A DNA stretch of 38,624 bases from Lachnospiraceae bacterium. GTDB taxonomy: Bacteria > Bacillota > Clostridia > Lachnospirales > Lachnospiraceae. Location: NCBI GenBank assembly GCA_017460845.1, contig JAFUAE010000047.1, positions 1 through 38,624 of the forward strand. The letters are read 5' to 3'. The position numbers and the translations under genes were made by a program. Position 1 is the first letter of the stretch, and the number at the start of each line of letters is the position of its first letter. A model generated the notes under the pieces. It was not told the DNA's origin. It did no database searches and saw only the letters and a program-made list of their open reading frames with translations. Below are positions 23,947 through 32,152 of the stretch, one piece after another.

Positions 23947-24020
23947 AATTGCAGAATTATTCATTGTCTGCAGAGGTATGTAATGACGATGAAAAGAAGT
24001 TATTAATAAGGAGGATGCAG

Positions 24021-25250
24021 ATGGCGGTATTTCAGAATATCCAGAAGTATAGTACTGACACTGAATTTCTGCGCGGCCTTACTGCCGCTATTATTCCGGA
24101 GTCCGACATTCTCCGCCGTTTTGATAAAACTGAATATACAATTTTCCCGGGTTTCTGTGATGTACACGTCCATTTCAGAGAGCCGGGATTTTCTTATAAA
24201 GGGACGATTTACGACGGGTCAAGGGCGGCGGCCCGCGGCGGCTATACGGTTGTCTGCGCAATGCCGAACCTGAATCCGGTACCCGACAGCGTGGAACATT
24301 TGCAGCAGGAGCTGGATCTGATTAAGAAGGATGCCTGCATCGAGGTCTATCCCTACGCGGCGATCACGGTCGGAGAGGCCGGTCAGGAGCTTGCTGACCT
24401 GGAGGGCCTGGCTCCGCTGGCCATTGCATTTTCAGACGACGGCAGAGGGATTCAGGATGAGGAAATGATGCGGGCGGCCATGATCAAAGCCAAATCGCTC
24501 GGCAAGATGATCGTGGCGCACTGCGAGGTCAATGATCTGCTGCACGGCGGGTATATCCATGACGGCGAATATGCGAAGCTGCACGGGCACCGGGGGATCT
24601 GCTCCGAAAGTGAATGGGGCGAGATCGCGCGGGATGTGCGGCTGGCCGAGGAGACCGGCTGCGCCTATCATGTCTGCCACGTTTCGGCTAAGGAGAGTGT
24701 GCAGATCATTCGCGAGGCCAAGGCGCGCGGCGTGAATGTGACCTGCGAGACCGGTCCGCATTACCTGCTGATGAATGATATGGATCTGCAGGAGGACGGC
24801 CGCTTTAAGATGAATCCGCCGATCCGTTCCGAGGAGGACCGTCTGGCGCTGATCGAGGGCATCAAGGACGGCACGATCGACATGATTATCACGGACCACG
24901 CGCCGCACTCGGCCGAGGAAAAGTCGCGCGGACTGGAAAAGAGCGCGATGGGCGTCGTCGGGCTGGAGACAGCATTTGCAGCTTTATACGGCGGGCTTGT
25001 GAAGACTGGAGTTATTTCGCTGGAAATGCTGCTGGACCTGATGGTTTATGCGCCACGGCGCCGTTTCGGGATCCCGTTAAGGGAGAATGATTTCTGTATC
25101 TGGGATCTGAATGCCGAGTATACGGTGGATCCGGCGGAGTTTCTTTCGAAAGGGCGTGCGACACCGTTTGAAGGGCGGAAGGTCTGCGGCCGCTGCCTGG
25201 CTACGGTTTGCGGTGGGAAGATCGTGTGGATGGATCCGGCTGTCGGATGA
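24021..25250 (+). CDS. pyrC: Dihydroorotase
   Basis: Dihydroorotase closes carbamoyl aspartate to dihydroorotate in UMP synthesis. The 409-residue product is an amidohydrolase with the metal-binding DVHVHFREPG near residue 48, the AHCE and CHVSAKES His motifs, and TDHAPHS with the catalytic Asp. This layout fits the class I (PyrC/AllB-like) enzymes. The ATG at 24021 is chosen because AAGGAGG precedes it by about 7 bases; the frame extends to 23949 without another good start. It is the first gene of the pyr cluster, behind a strong promoter. Confidence 0.92.
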   Translation: MAVFQNIQKYSTDTEFLRGLTAAIIPESDILRRFDKTEYTIFPGFCDVHVHFREPGFSYKGTIYDGSRAAARGGYTVVCAMPNLNPVPDSVEHLQQELDLIKKDACIEVYPYAAITVGEAGQELADLEGLAPLAIAFSDDGRGIQDEEMMRAAMIKAKSLGKMIVAHCEVNDLLHGGYIHDGEYAKLHGHRGICSESEWGEIARDVRLAEETGCAYHVCHVSAKESVQIIREAKARGVNVTCETGPHYLLMNDMDLQEDGRFKMNPPIRSEEDRLALIEGIKDGTIDMIITDHAPHSAEEKSRGLEKSAMGVVGLETAFAALYGGLVKTGVISLEMLLDLMVYAPRRRFGIPLRENDFCIWDLNAEYTVDPAEFLSKGRATPFEGRKVCGRCLATVCGGKIVWMDPAVG

Positions 25251-25315
25251 CGCCGGTAAGGCGCAGAGGGGCATATTGCTGACTTTCATAGGAGACTTGG
25301 GGAATTATTCTGAAA

Positions 25316-26608
25316 ATGAAACAGGTTGATCTGACAATCATAGAGAACTGTCTGATTGCAGACGGTACTTACCGGATGGTGCTTGCCGGTGATGTGAGCG
25401 GAATTACTGCACCGGGACAGTTTATTAATCTGGCGCTGCCGGGACATTTCCTGCGCAGACCGATCTCGGTGTGTGATGTGTCTCGCGAAGTAAATGAGTT
25501 GGCTTCTTTGAATGAAGCAGGAACTTCCGGATCCGTCAAGTTCAGCGCTGCGAAAGAGGAGTGTACTGAAGGAGCAGAATTCAGTGTTTCCAAACAGGAA
25601 TTTCTTGAGAGACTGGAGCGGGAAGCGGAATTAATGAAAAGCGCTGCGGATATGCAGTCCCGCTGTATTGACTGCGGCGCACTGGAATATTGGGAAGATT
25701 CTAGGGAAAACTCTTCGGATAGTGCTTCGGAAAACTCTTCGGAGAACTTTTCAGACAACTTTTCAGACAACTTTTCGGATAACTCTTCGGAAAACTCCTT
25801 GGAGAATTCTTCGGAGAACTTTTCGGACAACTCTTTGGAGAAGACTGAAATTAGTAGTTCGAGTGGGATTCATTCTTCGGTCACGATTCTTTACAAGATT
25901 GCAGGCAAAGGAACTGCCGAGATGGCAGAACTTCCGGTCGGGACAATTTTGGACGTGCTGACAGGACTTGGAAACGGCTTTGACATTTCCAGAGTAAAAG
26001 AAGGCCAGAGGGCTCTGCTGCTCGGCGGCGGGATCGGTTCTGCACCTATGCTGATGCTGACGAAAGAATTGATGGCGCACGGCGTGAAGGTGAGTGCGGT
26101 TCTCGGGTTTAATACGGCCAGAGATGTGATCCTGGCTGAGGATCTGCAGCGGGCCGGCGCCGAGGTGACAGTGATGACGGCTGATGGCAGCATTCCTGGT
26201 GCCGAGGAGACAATAATCGCGGCTGATGGCAGTCTTCTTGGTGCCAGGGAGACAGAGATTGCGGCTGATGGCAGTATTGTAGGTGCCGAGGAGACAGCGA
26301 TGACGGCTGATGGCAGTATTGTAGGTGCCGCGAAATCAACAATTTTCTATGGGAAAGGCTTTGTGACCGATGCCGGGATCGTAAAGAGCGGCGACTACGA
26401 TTACTTTTATGCCTGCGGACCGATGCCGATGCTGAAGGCTGTGTATCGGGCCTGTACCGGGGAAGGTGAGCTGAGCTTTGAGGAGCGTATGGGCTGCGGC
26501 TTCGGTGCCTGCATGGGCTGCTCGATGCAGACTGCCTCGGGTCCGAAGAGAGTCTGTAAGGATGGCCCGGTGTTCCGCCGCAGCGAGCTGCTGTGGGATG
26601 CTGAGTGA
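25316..26608 (+). CDS. pyrK: Dihydroorotate dehydrogenase B electron-transfer subunit PyrK, with two repeat inserts
   Basis: PyrK carries FAD and a 2Fe-2S cluster and passes electrons from PyrD to NAD+. The N-terminal FAD domain (GQFINLALP, RRPISVCDV), the second part (ILYKIAGKGTAEMA, LGGGIGSAPM), ACGPMPML and the Cys-rich end GCGFGACMGCSMQ...VCKDGP are all present. At 430 residues it is some 170 longer than usual. Insert 1 (about 57-187) includes ten units of a four-residue repeat like SSEN/FSDN. Insert 2 (289-340) has 14-residue ADGSIVGAEETAMT units. Both keep the frame. Insert 1 also holds a CIDC pair. No strong ribosome site is seen before the ATG. Confidence 0.93.
   Translation: MKQVDLTIIENCLIADGTYRMVLAGDVSGITAPGQFINLALPGHFLRRPISVCDVSREVNELASLNEAGTSGSVKFSAAKEECTEGAEFSVSKQEFLERLEREAELMKSAADMQSRCIDCGALEYWEDSRENSSDSASENSSENFSDNFSDNFSDNSSENSLENSSENFSDNSLEKTEISSSSGIHSSVTILYKIAGKGTAEMAELPVGTILDVLTGLGNGFDISRVKEGQRALLLGGGIGSAPMLMLTKELMAHGVKVSAVLGFNTARDVILAEDLQRAGAEVTVMTADGSIPGAEETIIAADGSLLGARETEIAADGSIVGAEETAMTADGSIVGAAKSTIFYGKGFVTDAGIVKSGDYDYFYACGPMPMLKAVYRACTGEGELSFEERMGCGFGACMGCSMQTASGPKRVCKDGPVFRRSELLWDAE
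25711..25848 (+). repeat. 12-bp in-frame tandem repeat inside pyrK
   Basis: About ten degenerate units of TCTTCGGAGAAC/TTTTCAGACAAC encode the SSEN/FSDN tetrapeptides. It lies between the two halves of the FAD-binding domain. Confidence 0.88.
26180..26337 (+). repeat. 42-bp in-frame tandem repeat inside pyrK
   Basis: Copies begin at 26180, 26222, 26264 and 26306 (the last partial), each opening with GCTGATGGCAG. They encode ADGS-containing 14-residue units inside the NAD-binding part of PyrK. Confidence 0.9.
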
Positions 26609-26731
26609 TATTGAAAGTTGCTGAAAGATGCCGAAAACTCCGGATAGAAGCCGAGATCTGCTGCTGGATGATGCTGAATGATATTGTTATTTGTCCAGTG
26701 AAGCTATTGGCTGGGTGTGAGTTTTTCCAGA

Positions 26732-27108
26732 GCGGACGCACTAGAGTGAAAAGTGCGGTTGCGTCCGCCGGCAGGGACGAACCAGAGACTAATTCAAAGT
26801 CTCTGAGAGGAAAAAGCGGACACAATAACATATATTGGGCATTTGTGTCTGCTCAGCGATAGTAAGAAAGACTCTTCATGAGATGCTTTCAAAGGAAAAA
26901 AGCGGACGCATTTGTCGAAAATGAGGAATGTGTCTGCTGAAAGAGAGAAAACAGGTGTCTGCTCAGAGAGCTGCGCACGAAAAAAAGCGGACGCATTTGT
27001 CAAAAATGAGAAATGTGTCTGCTGGAAGAGAGAAAACAGGTATCTGCGCAGAGATTTGAGCACGAAAAAAGCGGACACACTTCTGTAGAGAGTGTGGTTG
27101 CGTCCGCT
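26732..27108. repeat. Array of five hairpins built from AGCGGACGCA/TGCGTCCGCT arms (pyrK-pyrD gap)
   Basis: Inverted pairs lie at 26732-26768, 26815-26853, 26901-26938, 26986-27023 and 27070-27108. The third and fourth sit within two copies of an approximately 85-bp direct repeat (about 26897-26980 and 26982-27065). A separate 7-bp hairpin AGAGACT/AGTCTCT is at 26784-26804. After the array, CATCTGCC (27130-27137) and GGCAGATG (27185-27192) enclose GCACT/AGTGC. No gene is seen in the whole gap 26609-27291. Confidence 0.85.
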
Positions 27109-27204
27109 CGACAAAGATAATTGCAAATCCATCTGCCCAGAAGCACTATAAAAGAGTGCCAGAGAGAGTCTGAAAGGCCGATCAGGCAGATGAAATCACC
27201 AGAA

Positions 27205-27233
27205 TTGAAAATCCGTCTGTCAAAAGCTTAAAA
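27205..27233 (+). promoter_or_regulatory. Possible promoter for pyrD and downstream genes
   Basis: TTGAAA (27205-27210) and TTAAAA (27228-27233) are 17 bases apart, about 60 bases before the pyrD ATG. The boxes are only fair matches; support comes mainly from the spacing and the long gap after pyrK. Confidence 0.3.
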
Positions 27234-27291
27234 AAGAGTCTTGGCAAAAAATAACAACCAACACACGTAATAAGCACAAATAGTAGTGACT

Positions 27292-28236
27292 ATGAGTAGT
27301 AATAACAATAACAAAGACAACAATAATAACCGCCTCCGGACAAGACTCTGCGGCATTGCGCTGGACAATCCGGTCATTGCGGCGAGCGGTACCTTTGGCT
27401 ACGGATATGAATTTGCCGAACTATATGACATCAACCGCCTTGGCACATTCTCATTCAAGGGCACGACCAAAGACCCGCGTTTCGGCAATCCGACCCCGCG
27501 CATCGCAGAATGTGAGTCCGGCATGCTCAACTCGGTCGGCCTGCAGAATCCGGGCGTCGACAAAGTCATTGAAGAAGAACTGCCGAAGCTGCGCGCCTGC
27601 TTCCATAAGCCGGTCATGGCCAATGTCAGCGGCTTTTCGACTGAAGAATATGCCTATGTCTGCGAACGCCTCGATGCCGAGGAGCAGATCGGCTGGCTGG
27701 AGGTCAACATCAGCTGCCCCAACGTCCACGGCGGCGGTATGGGCTTCGGAACGGACCCGGGCATGGCTGCGGAGGTCACGCGTGCGGTCCGCGCAGTCAC
27801 CAAAAAGCCGATCATAATGAAGCTTACGCCAAATGTCACAGACATTGTATCGATCGCGAAGGCCTGCGAAGAAGCGGGGGCCGACGGCATTTCCCTCATC
27901 AACACGATGCTGGCAATGCGGATCAACCTGCGCACGCGCCGCCCGCTGCTTGCCAACACGACCGGTGGCATGTCCGGCCCGGCGGTATTCCCGGTGGCGG
28001 TCCGCATGGTCTATCAGGTCTCAAAGGCAGTCGGCATTCCCGTGGTCGGGCTTGGCGGCGTCAGTACGCCGGAGGATGTGCTGGAAATGTTAATGGCCGG
28101 CGCCTGTGCAGTGGAGGTAGGCGCTGCCAACCTGACGGATCCGTATGCCTGCCTGCATATTATTGAAGGCCTGCCGGAGGCCATGGACCGCTACGGAGTC
28201 GAGAATCTGAGCGACATCATCGGCGCCGCACACTGA
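27292..28236 (+). CDS. pyrD: Dihydroorotate dehydrogenase B catalytic subunit (type 1B)
   Basis: PyrD oxidises dihydroorotate to orotate with FMN and hands electrons to PyrK. The motifs are ASGTFGYGYEF near residue 30, FKGTT, NSVGLQNPG, the catalytic-Cys segment EVNISCPNVHGG typical of class 1B, INTMLAM and VGLGGVSTPED. The length is about 314. The N-terminus starts MSSNNNNKDNNNN, an Asn run not seen in most PyrD. The ATG at 27292 is preferred over GTG at 27286; neither has a clear ribosome site. It follows the palindrome array. Confidence 0.93.
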   Translation: MSSNNNNKDNNNNRLRTRLCGIALDNPVIAASGTFGYGYEFAELYDINRLGTFSFKGTTKDPRFGNPTPRIAECESGMLNSVGLQNPGVDKVIEEELPKLRACFHKPVMANVSGFSTEEYAYVCERLDAEEQIGWLEVNISCPNVHGGGMGFGTDPGMAAEVTRAVRAVTKKPIIMKLTPNVTDIVSIAKACEEAGADGISLINTMLAMRINLRTRRPLLANTTGGMSGPAVFPVAVRMVYQVSKAVGIPVVGLGGVSTPEDVLEMLMAGACAVEVGAANLTDPYACLHIIEGLPEAMDRYGVENLSDIIGAAH

Positions 28237-28271
28237 CGCGCGGATGCTCACTATGGGAGGAGAACTGAAGC

Positions 28272-28976
28272 ATGAATAAAGACGTAATTATAGCCTGCGA
28301 TTTCGCGAGTGCAGAAGCGACATATGAATTCCTTGACAAATTCAAAGATCTTGATAATAAGCCCTTTGTGAAAATCGGCATGGAGCTGTTTTATGCCGAA
28401 GGACCGCAGATCGTGCGGGAGATCAAAGCCAGAGGGCACAAGATATTCCTGGATCTGAAGCTTCACGACATTCCGAACACCGTGAAAAAGTCCATGGCAG
28501 TCCTGTCTAAGCTGGATGTGGACATTGTCAACTGCCATGCAGCCGGCACAAAGGCAATGATGGAAGCTGCCCTGGAGGGACTGACCAGGCCGAACGGCAC
28601 ACGTCCGCTGCTGATTGCAGTGACACAGCTTACGAGTACGGACCAGCTGGCGCTTGACAAAGAACTGCTGATCCATGAGACGATGAATGAGGTCGTGATG
28701 CATTACGCGAAAAATGCACATCAGGCCGGGCTTGACGGTGTCGTCTGCTCACCGCACGAGGCGGCTGATGTCCACGATGCCTGCGGAGAAGCATTTCTGA
28801 CTGTAACACCGGGCATCCGTTTTGCCGACGGTGACGCAGGAGACCAGAAGCGCATCATGACGCCGGCTGCAGCTGCGGCAGCAGGCTCAGACTATATCGT
28901 GGTCGGACGCCCGATCACCGCAGCGGAGGATCCCGTGGCTGCATACAAACGCTGCGTGAAGGAATTCCTCGGATAA
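28272..28976 (+). CDS. pyrF: Orotidine 5'-phosphate decarboxylase (type 1)
   Basis: PyrF converts OMP to UMP. The 234-residue product shows the active-site block [13 protein letters not shown] near residue 60 with the Asp-Lys-Asp array, VTQLTSTD, and VTPGIRF near 177, all normal for the short bacterial type. GGGAGGAG precedes the ATG, 36 bases after the pyrD stop. The 149-base gap that follows has no gene; it includes a short duplication of AACTTCGT. Confidence 0.95.
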   Translation: MNKDVIIACDFASAEATYEFLDKFKDLDNKPFVKIGMELFYAEGPQIVREIKARGHKIFLDLKLHDIPNTVKKSMAVLSKLDVDIVNCHAAGTKAMMEAALEGLTRPNGTRPLLIAVTQLTSTDQLALDKELLIHETMNEVVMHYAKNAHQAGLDGVVCSPHEAADVHDACGEAFLTVTPGIRFADGDAGDQKRIMTPAAAAAAGSDYIVVGRPITAAEDPVAAYKRCVKEFLG

Positions 28977-29125
28977 CGACAAAAAAGCGGAAAGTTTTCA
29001 TTTCAACTTCGTGCCAACTTCGTTGGCGCTGCGTATACAAGGGAGCAGCGTGTCGTCTTCGCCCGATGGGCTTAGCCCCGGCTTGCTGCCTTCCATACTG
29101 AAGCATCTGAAAGGAGCACATAGAT

Positions 29126-29767
29126 ATGCCACAACACAAATTATTGATTGCGAGGGACCTGCTCAGCATCGGCGCGGTCTTTTTCAGGCCGGATGAGCCG
29201 TTTACCTGGGCCAGCGGCATTAAAAGCCCGGTCTATTGCGATAACAGACTGACGCTCACGGCGCCGAATGTCCGTGACGATGTCGAATATGGACTTGCGG
29301 AGCTGATCCGCGAGAATTATCCGGAGGTTGAGGTACTGATGGGGACTTCCACCGCCGGCATTGCACATGCTGCAATCACCGCACACATTCTCAATCTCCC
29401 GATGGGCTACGTCAGGGGAGGCGCAAAGGACCACGGCCGCAAGAACCAGATCGAGGGCAAGCTGGAGGCAGGCCAGAAGGTGGTTGTTGTGGAGGATCTG
29501 ATCTCCACGGGCGGCAGCGTCATTGAAGTCGTGGATGTCCTGCACGAGGCCGGCGCTGAGGTGCTCGGAATCGTGAGCATTTTCACCTATGGCATGCAGA
29601 AGAGCGTGGATCGTCTTGCAGCTGCAAATGTCAAGAACGTTTCGCTGACTGATTTCGATACGATCTCGACGGTCGCTGCACAGATGGAGTACATCAGGCA
29701 GGAGGATATTGCGAGACTTCTGAAGTTCCGCGATAATCCGAGTGACGAGAGCTGGATCACGGCCTGA
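29126..29767 (+). CDS. pyrE: Orotate phosphoribosyltransferase
   Basis: PyrE joins orotate and PRPP to give OMP. The 213-residue protein has the PRTase fold with the PRPP-binding loop VVVVEDLISTGGSVIE near residue 117, the Lys-rich flexible loop region GGAKDHGRKNQIEG near 90, and SGIKSPVYCDNRL near 30. GAAAGGAG lies before the ATG. It sits between pyrF and pyrB. Confidence 0.95.
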   Translation: MPQHKLLIARDLLSIGAVFFRPDEPFTWASGIKSPVYCDNRLTLTAPNVRDDVEYGLAELIRENYPEVEVLMGTSTAGIAHAAITAHILNLPMGYVRGGAKDHGRKNQIEGKLEAGQKVVVVEDLISTGGSVIEVVDVLHEAGAEVLGIVSIFTYGMQKSVDRLAAANVKNVSLTDFDTISTVAAQMEYIRQEDIARLLKFRDNPSDESWITA

Positions 29768-29799
29768 AATAGTCAAAGAAAAAAAACAATAAAAACCTG

Positions 29800-29915
29800 A
29801 AGGGGAAAAGACTGAAGGGCCGGTTTCTTAAGGAAGACAGTTCTGAAAAGAATAGTGAGGTCAAAATCCCCGAAGGATCAAAAACCTGAAGGATCATTCC
29901 CCGAAGGACTAAAGG
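29800..29915. repeat. Short CCNGAAGG repeats in the pyrE-pyrB gap
   Basis: CCTGAAGG and CCCGAAGG units recur about every 15 bases, the clearest at about 29869, 29885 and 29900, leading into the pyrB ribosome site. No gene is seen. Confidence 0.55.
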
Positions 29916-29924
29916 AAGGAAAAT

Positions 29925-30851
29925 ATGATAAGAAGTATTTTGGATGTTCTGGATCTCTCTGTGGAGGAGATCGAAGATCTGATCAACCTGGCCTGCGACA
30001 TTATCGAGCATCCCGCAAATTATGCGGAGGCCTGCCATGGCAAGACACTGGCGACACTGTTCTTTGAGCCGTCGACCCGCACGAGACTGAGCTTTGAAGC
30101 TGCGATGTACGGATTAGGGGGAAATGTTCTCGGCTTTTCGGAGGCGCAGAGTTCCTCGGCTGCCAAGGGCGAAAGTGTTGCGGATACTGCACGCACGGTC
30201 AGCTGTTACTCCGATATCATTGCAATGAGACATCCCAAGGAGGGCGCGCCGAGAGTGGCTGCGGCGCATGCTACCGTACCGGTGATCAATGCCGGCGACG
30301 GCGGACACAACCATCCGACGCAGACATTGACAGACCTGCTGACGATCTACCGTGAAAAAGGCGCAATCGAGAATCTGACCGTCGGCTTCTGCGGAGACCT
30401 CAAATTCGGACGCACGGTGCATTCCCTGATCAATGCGCTGTCCCGTTATACGGGCATCAAGATCGTGCTGATTTCCCCGATGGAGCTGAAGCTGCCGAGC
30501 TATGTCAAGAAGGATGTGCTGAAGGATAAGGGCATTCCGTATGTGCAGACGACAGACTTTGAGTCCGTGATCCCGGACCTTGACATTCTCTATATGACCA
30601 GAGTGCAGAGAGAGCGTTTCTTCAACGAGGAAGACTACCTGAGACTGAAGGACAGCTACATTCTGGATCCGAAGAAGCTTACCAATGCCAAGAAGGATCT
30701 CTGCATCATGCATCCGCTGCCCAGAGTCAATGAAATCAGTACACAGATCGACTCCGATCCGAGAGCATGCTATTTCAAGCAGGTGCTCAACGGCAAGTTT
30801 ATCCGTATGGCTTTGATCCTGAGACTGCTGGAAGAAGCTGCGAAGGGCTGA
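29925..30851 (+). CDS. pyrB: Aspartate carbamoyltransferase catalytic subunit
   Basis: PyrB makes carbamoyl aspartate, the committed step of pyrimidine synthesis. The 308-residue protein carries the carbamoyl-phosphate site [12 protein letters not shown] near residue 48, the loop SSAAKGES near 75, and HPLPRVNEI near 263. It pairs with PyrI encoded 205 bases downstream, giving the E. coli-like allosteric holoenzyme. AAGGAAGG precedes the ATG. Confidence 0.96.
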   Translation: MIRSILDVLDLSVEEIEDLINLACDIIEHPANYAEACHGKTLATLFFEPSTRTRLSFEAAMYGLGGNVLGFSEAQSSSAAKGESVADTARTVSCYSDIIAMRHPKEGAPRVAAAHATVPVINAGDGGHNHPTQTLTDLLTIYREKGAIENLTVGFCGDLKFGRTVHSLINALSRYTGIKIVLISPMELKLPSYVKKDVLKDKGIPYVQTTDFESVIPDLDILYMTRVQRERFFNEEDYLRLKDSYILDPKKLTNAKKDLCIMHPLPRVNEISTQIDSDPRACYFKQVLNGKFIRMALILRLLEEAAKG

Positions 30852-30862
30852 GTACAATAGCA

Positions 30863-30906
30863 AAGTGTTAAGGGCTAAGGATCAACTACCAAGTGCTAAG
30901 GGCTAA
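30863..30906. repeat. 16-bp direct repeat in the pyrB-pyrI gap
   Basis: AAGTGTTAAGGGCTAA (30863-30878) and AAGTGCTAAGGGCTAA (30891-30906) lie 28 bases apart. The 205-base gap has no other recognised element. Confidence 0.7.
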
Positions 30907-31056
30907 AAGCCGAGGATCAGTGGCGGCGTGCCAGGGAAGGATGGCAGATGGCTGAATGCTACAAGTAAACAGCCAAAAATCGGCATCAGGGACTTAAGGT
31001 TAAGAAATTTAAGGAAGAACCTGAGCCAACATTTAAAAATCATAAGGAGCAAATAG

Positions 31057-31476
31057 ATGAGAATCGATTCTATACAGAATGGCATTGTGATCGACCATAT
31101 TTCCGCGGGACACGGCATGGAGCTGTATGAGCTGCTCGGCCTCAGAAATGCGGATCTGCCGGTCGCAATGATCATGAATGTGGTCAGCAAGCGCATGGGC
31201 CGCAAGGATATTATCAAGATCGACGCGGATATTCCGGTCAATCTGGATGTGATCGGATATGTGGATCCGAAGGCGACCGTCAACTATATCAAGGACGGGG
31301 AGCTGGTCAAAAAGGTCAATATCCAGATCCCGAAAATGCTGACAAATGTGCTGCGCTGCAAGAATCCGAGATGCATTACTTCGGTGGAGCAGGAGCTGGA
31401 TCATGTATTCAAGCTGACAGACGAGAAGAATAAGGTTTACCGCTGCATTTACTGCGAGGCGAAGGCCGGTAAGTGA
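31057..31476 (+). CDS. pyrI: Aspartate carbamoyltransferase regulatory subunit
   Basis: PyrI binds CTP/ATP and zinc and holds the PyrB trimers together. The 139-residue product has the N-terminal nucleotide-binding domain (NGIVIDHISAGHGMELYELL, with a Lys/Asn/Asp pattern) and a C-terminal zinc site CKNPRC...CIYC. The length is slightly below that of E. coli PyrI (about 150). AAGGAG precedes the ATG. Confidence 0.95.
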   Translation: MRIDSIQNGIVIDHISAGHGMELYELLGLRNADLPVAMIMNVVSKRMGRKDIIKIDADIPVNLDVIGYVDPKATVNYIKDGELVKKVNIQIPKMLTNVLRCKNPRCITSVEQELDHVFKLTDEKNKVYRCIYCEAKAGK

Positions 31477-31509
31477 GTTCAGATGTAATAGGAAAACGAG
31501 GGCAAGGAA

Positions 31510-31998
31510 ATGAAAAAAGTCGGAATCATTATGGGAAGCGACAGCGATCTTCCAATCATTGAAAAAGCTGTGGACCAGCTGAAGGCACTGGAGATTCCTT
31601 ATGAAGTACATATTTATTCGGCGCACAGAACGCCTGTCGAAGCAAAGGAATTTGCTTCCGGCGCAAGGGAGGCCGGCTTTGGCGTGCTGATCGCTGCTGC
31701 AGGCATGGCCGCTCATCTGGCCGGTGCCATCGCTGCCAACACAACGCTTCCGGTCATCGGCATTCCCTGCAAGGGACCGGTGTTTGACGGTATGGATGCG
31801 CTGCTTTCGACAGTTCAGATGCCGACCGGGATCCCGGTTGCGACAGTCGCTGTCAACGGCGGAGCAAATGCAGCCCTGCTGGCAGCGGAGATCTTAAGCG
31901 TATCGGATGAGGAGCTTGCGCTTAAGCTCAATGAAAAGAGAAAGACCGATGCAGAGAAGGTCCTGAAGAAGGATCATGAGATTGCGGCAAAGCTCTAA
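31510..31998 (+). CDS. purE: N5-carboxyaminoimidazole ribonucleotide mutase (PurE)
   Basis: PurE converts N5-CAIR to CAIR, or AIR plus CO2 to CAIR, in purine synthesis. The 162-residue protein has the signatures IMGSDSDLP and SAHRTP with the catalytic His, AAGMAAHLAG, and GIPCKGP. Class I (with PurK) versus class II cannot be settled here; no purK is in the window. It starts 33 bases after pyrI, so the pyr and pur genes run together. Confidence 0.94.
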   Translation: MKKVGIIMGSDSDLPIIEKAVDQLKALEIPYEVHIYSAHRTPVEAKEFASGAREAGFGVLIAAAGMAAHLAGAIAANTTLPVIGIPCKGPVFDGMDALLSTVQMPTGIPVATVAVNGGANAALLAAEILSVSDEELALKLNEKRKTDAEKVLKKDHEIAAKL

Positions 31999-32005
31999 GT
32001 TTACG

Positions 32006-32034
32006 TTGAAGTGGACACGTGAAGATGTTAAGAT
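32006..32034 (+). promoter_or_regulatory. Possible promoter before the purF-like gene
   Basis: TTGAAG (32006-32011) and TAAGAT (32029-32034) have 17-base spacing; a TATAAA follows at 32037. The boxes are weak. The 154-base gap after purE has no gene. Confidence 0.25.
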
Positions 32035-32152
32035 GGTATAAATAATTGTTGCACCAGGGCCCGGTCTGCAAAGCAAATATGCAGATGCATTCGCAGGCTT
32101 CTGGTTGCTTTATACTCTTCACGAAGTCCCGGCCACATAAAGGAGGACTTTT

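Noticed and set aside
23951..24010. PyrR-type attenuator in the pyrC leader
   Set aside because: Only a 6-bp stem is seen; no PyrR-binding consensus, terminator or antiterminator pair could be traced.
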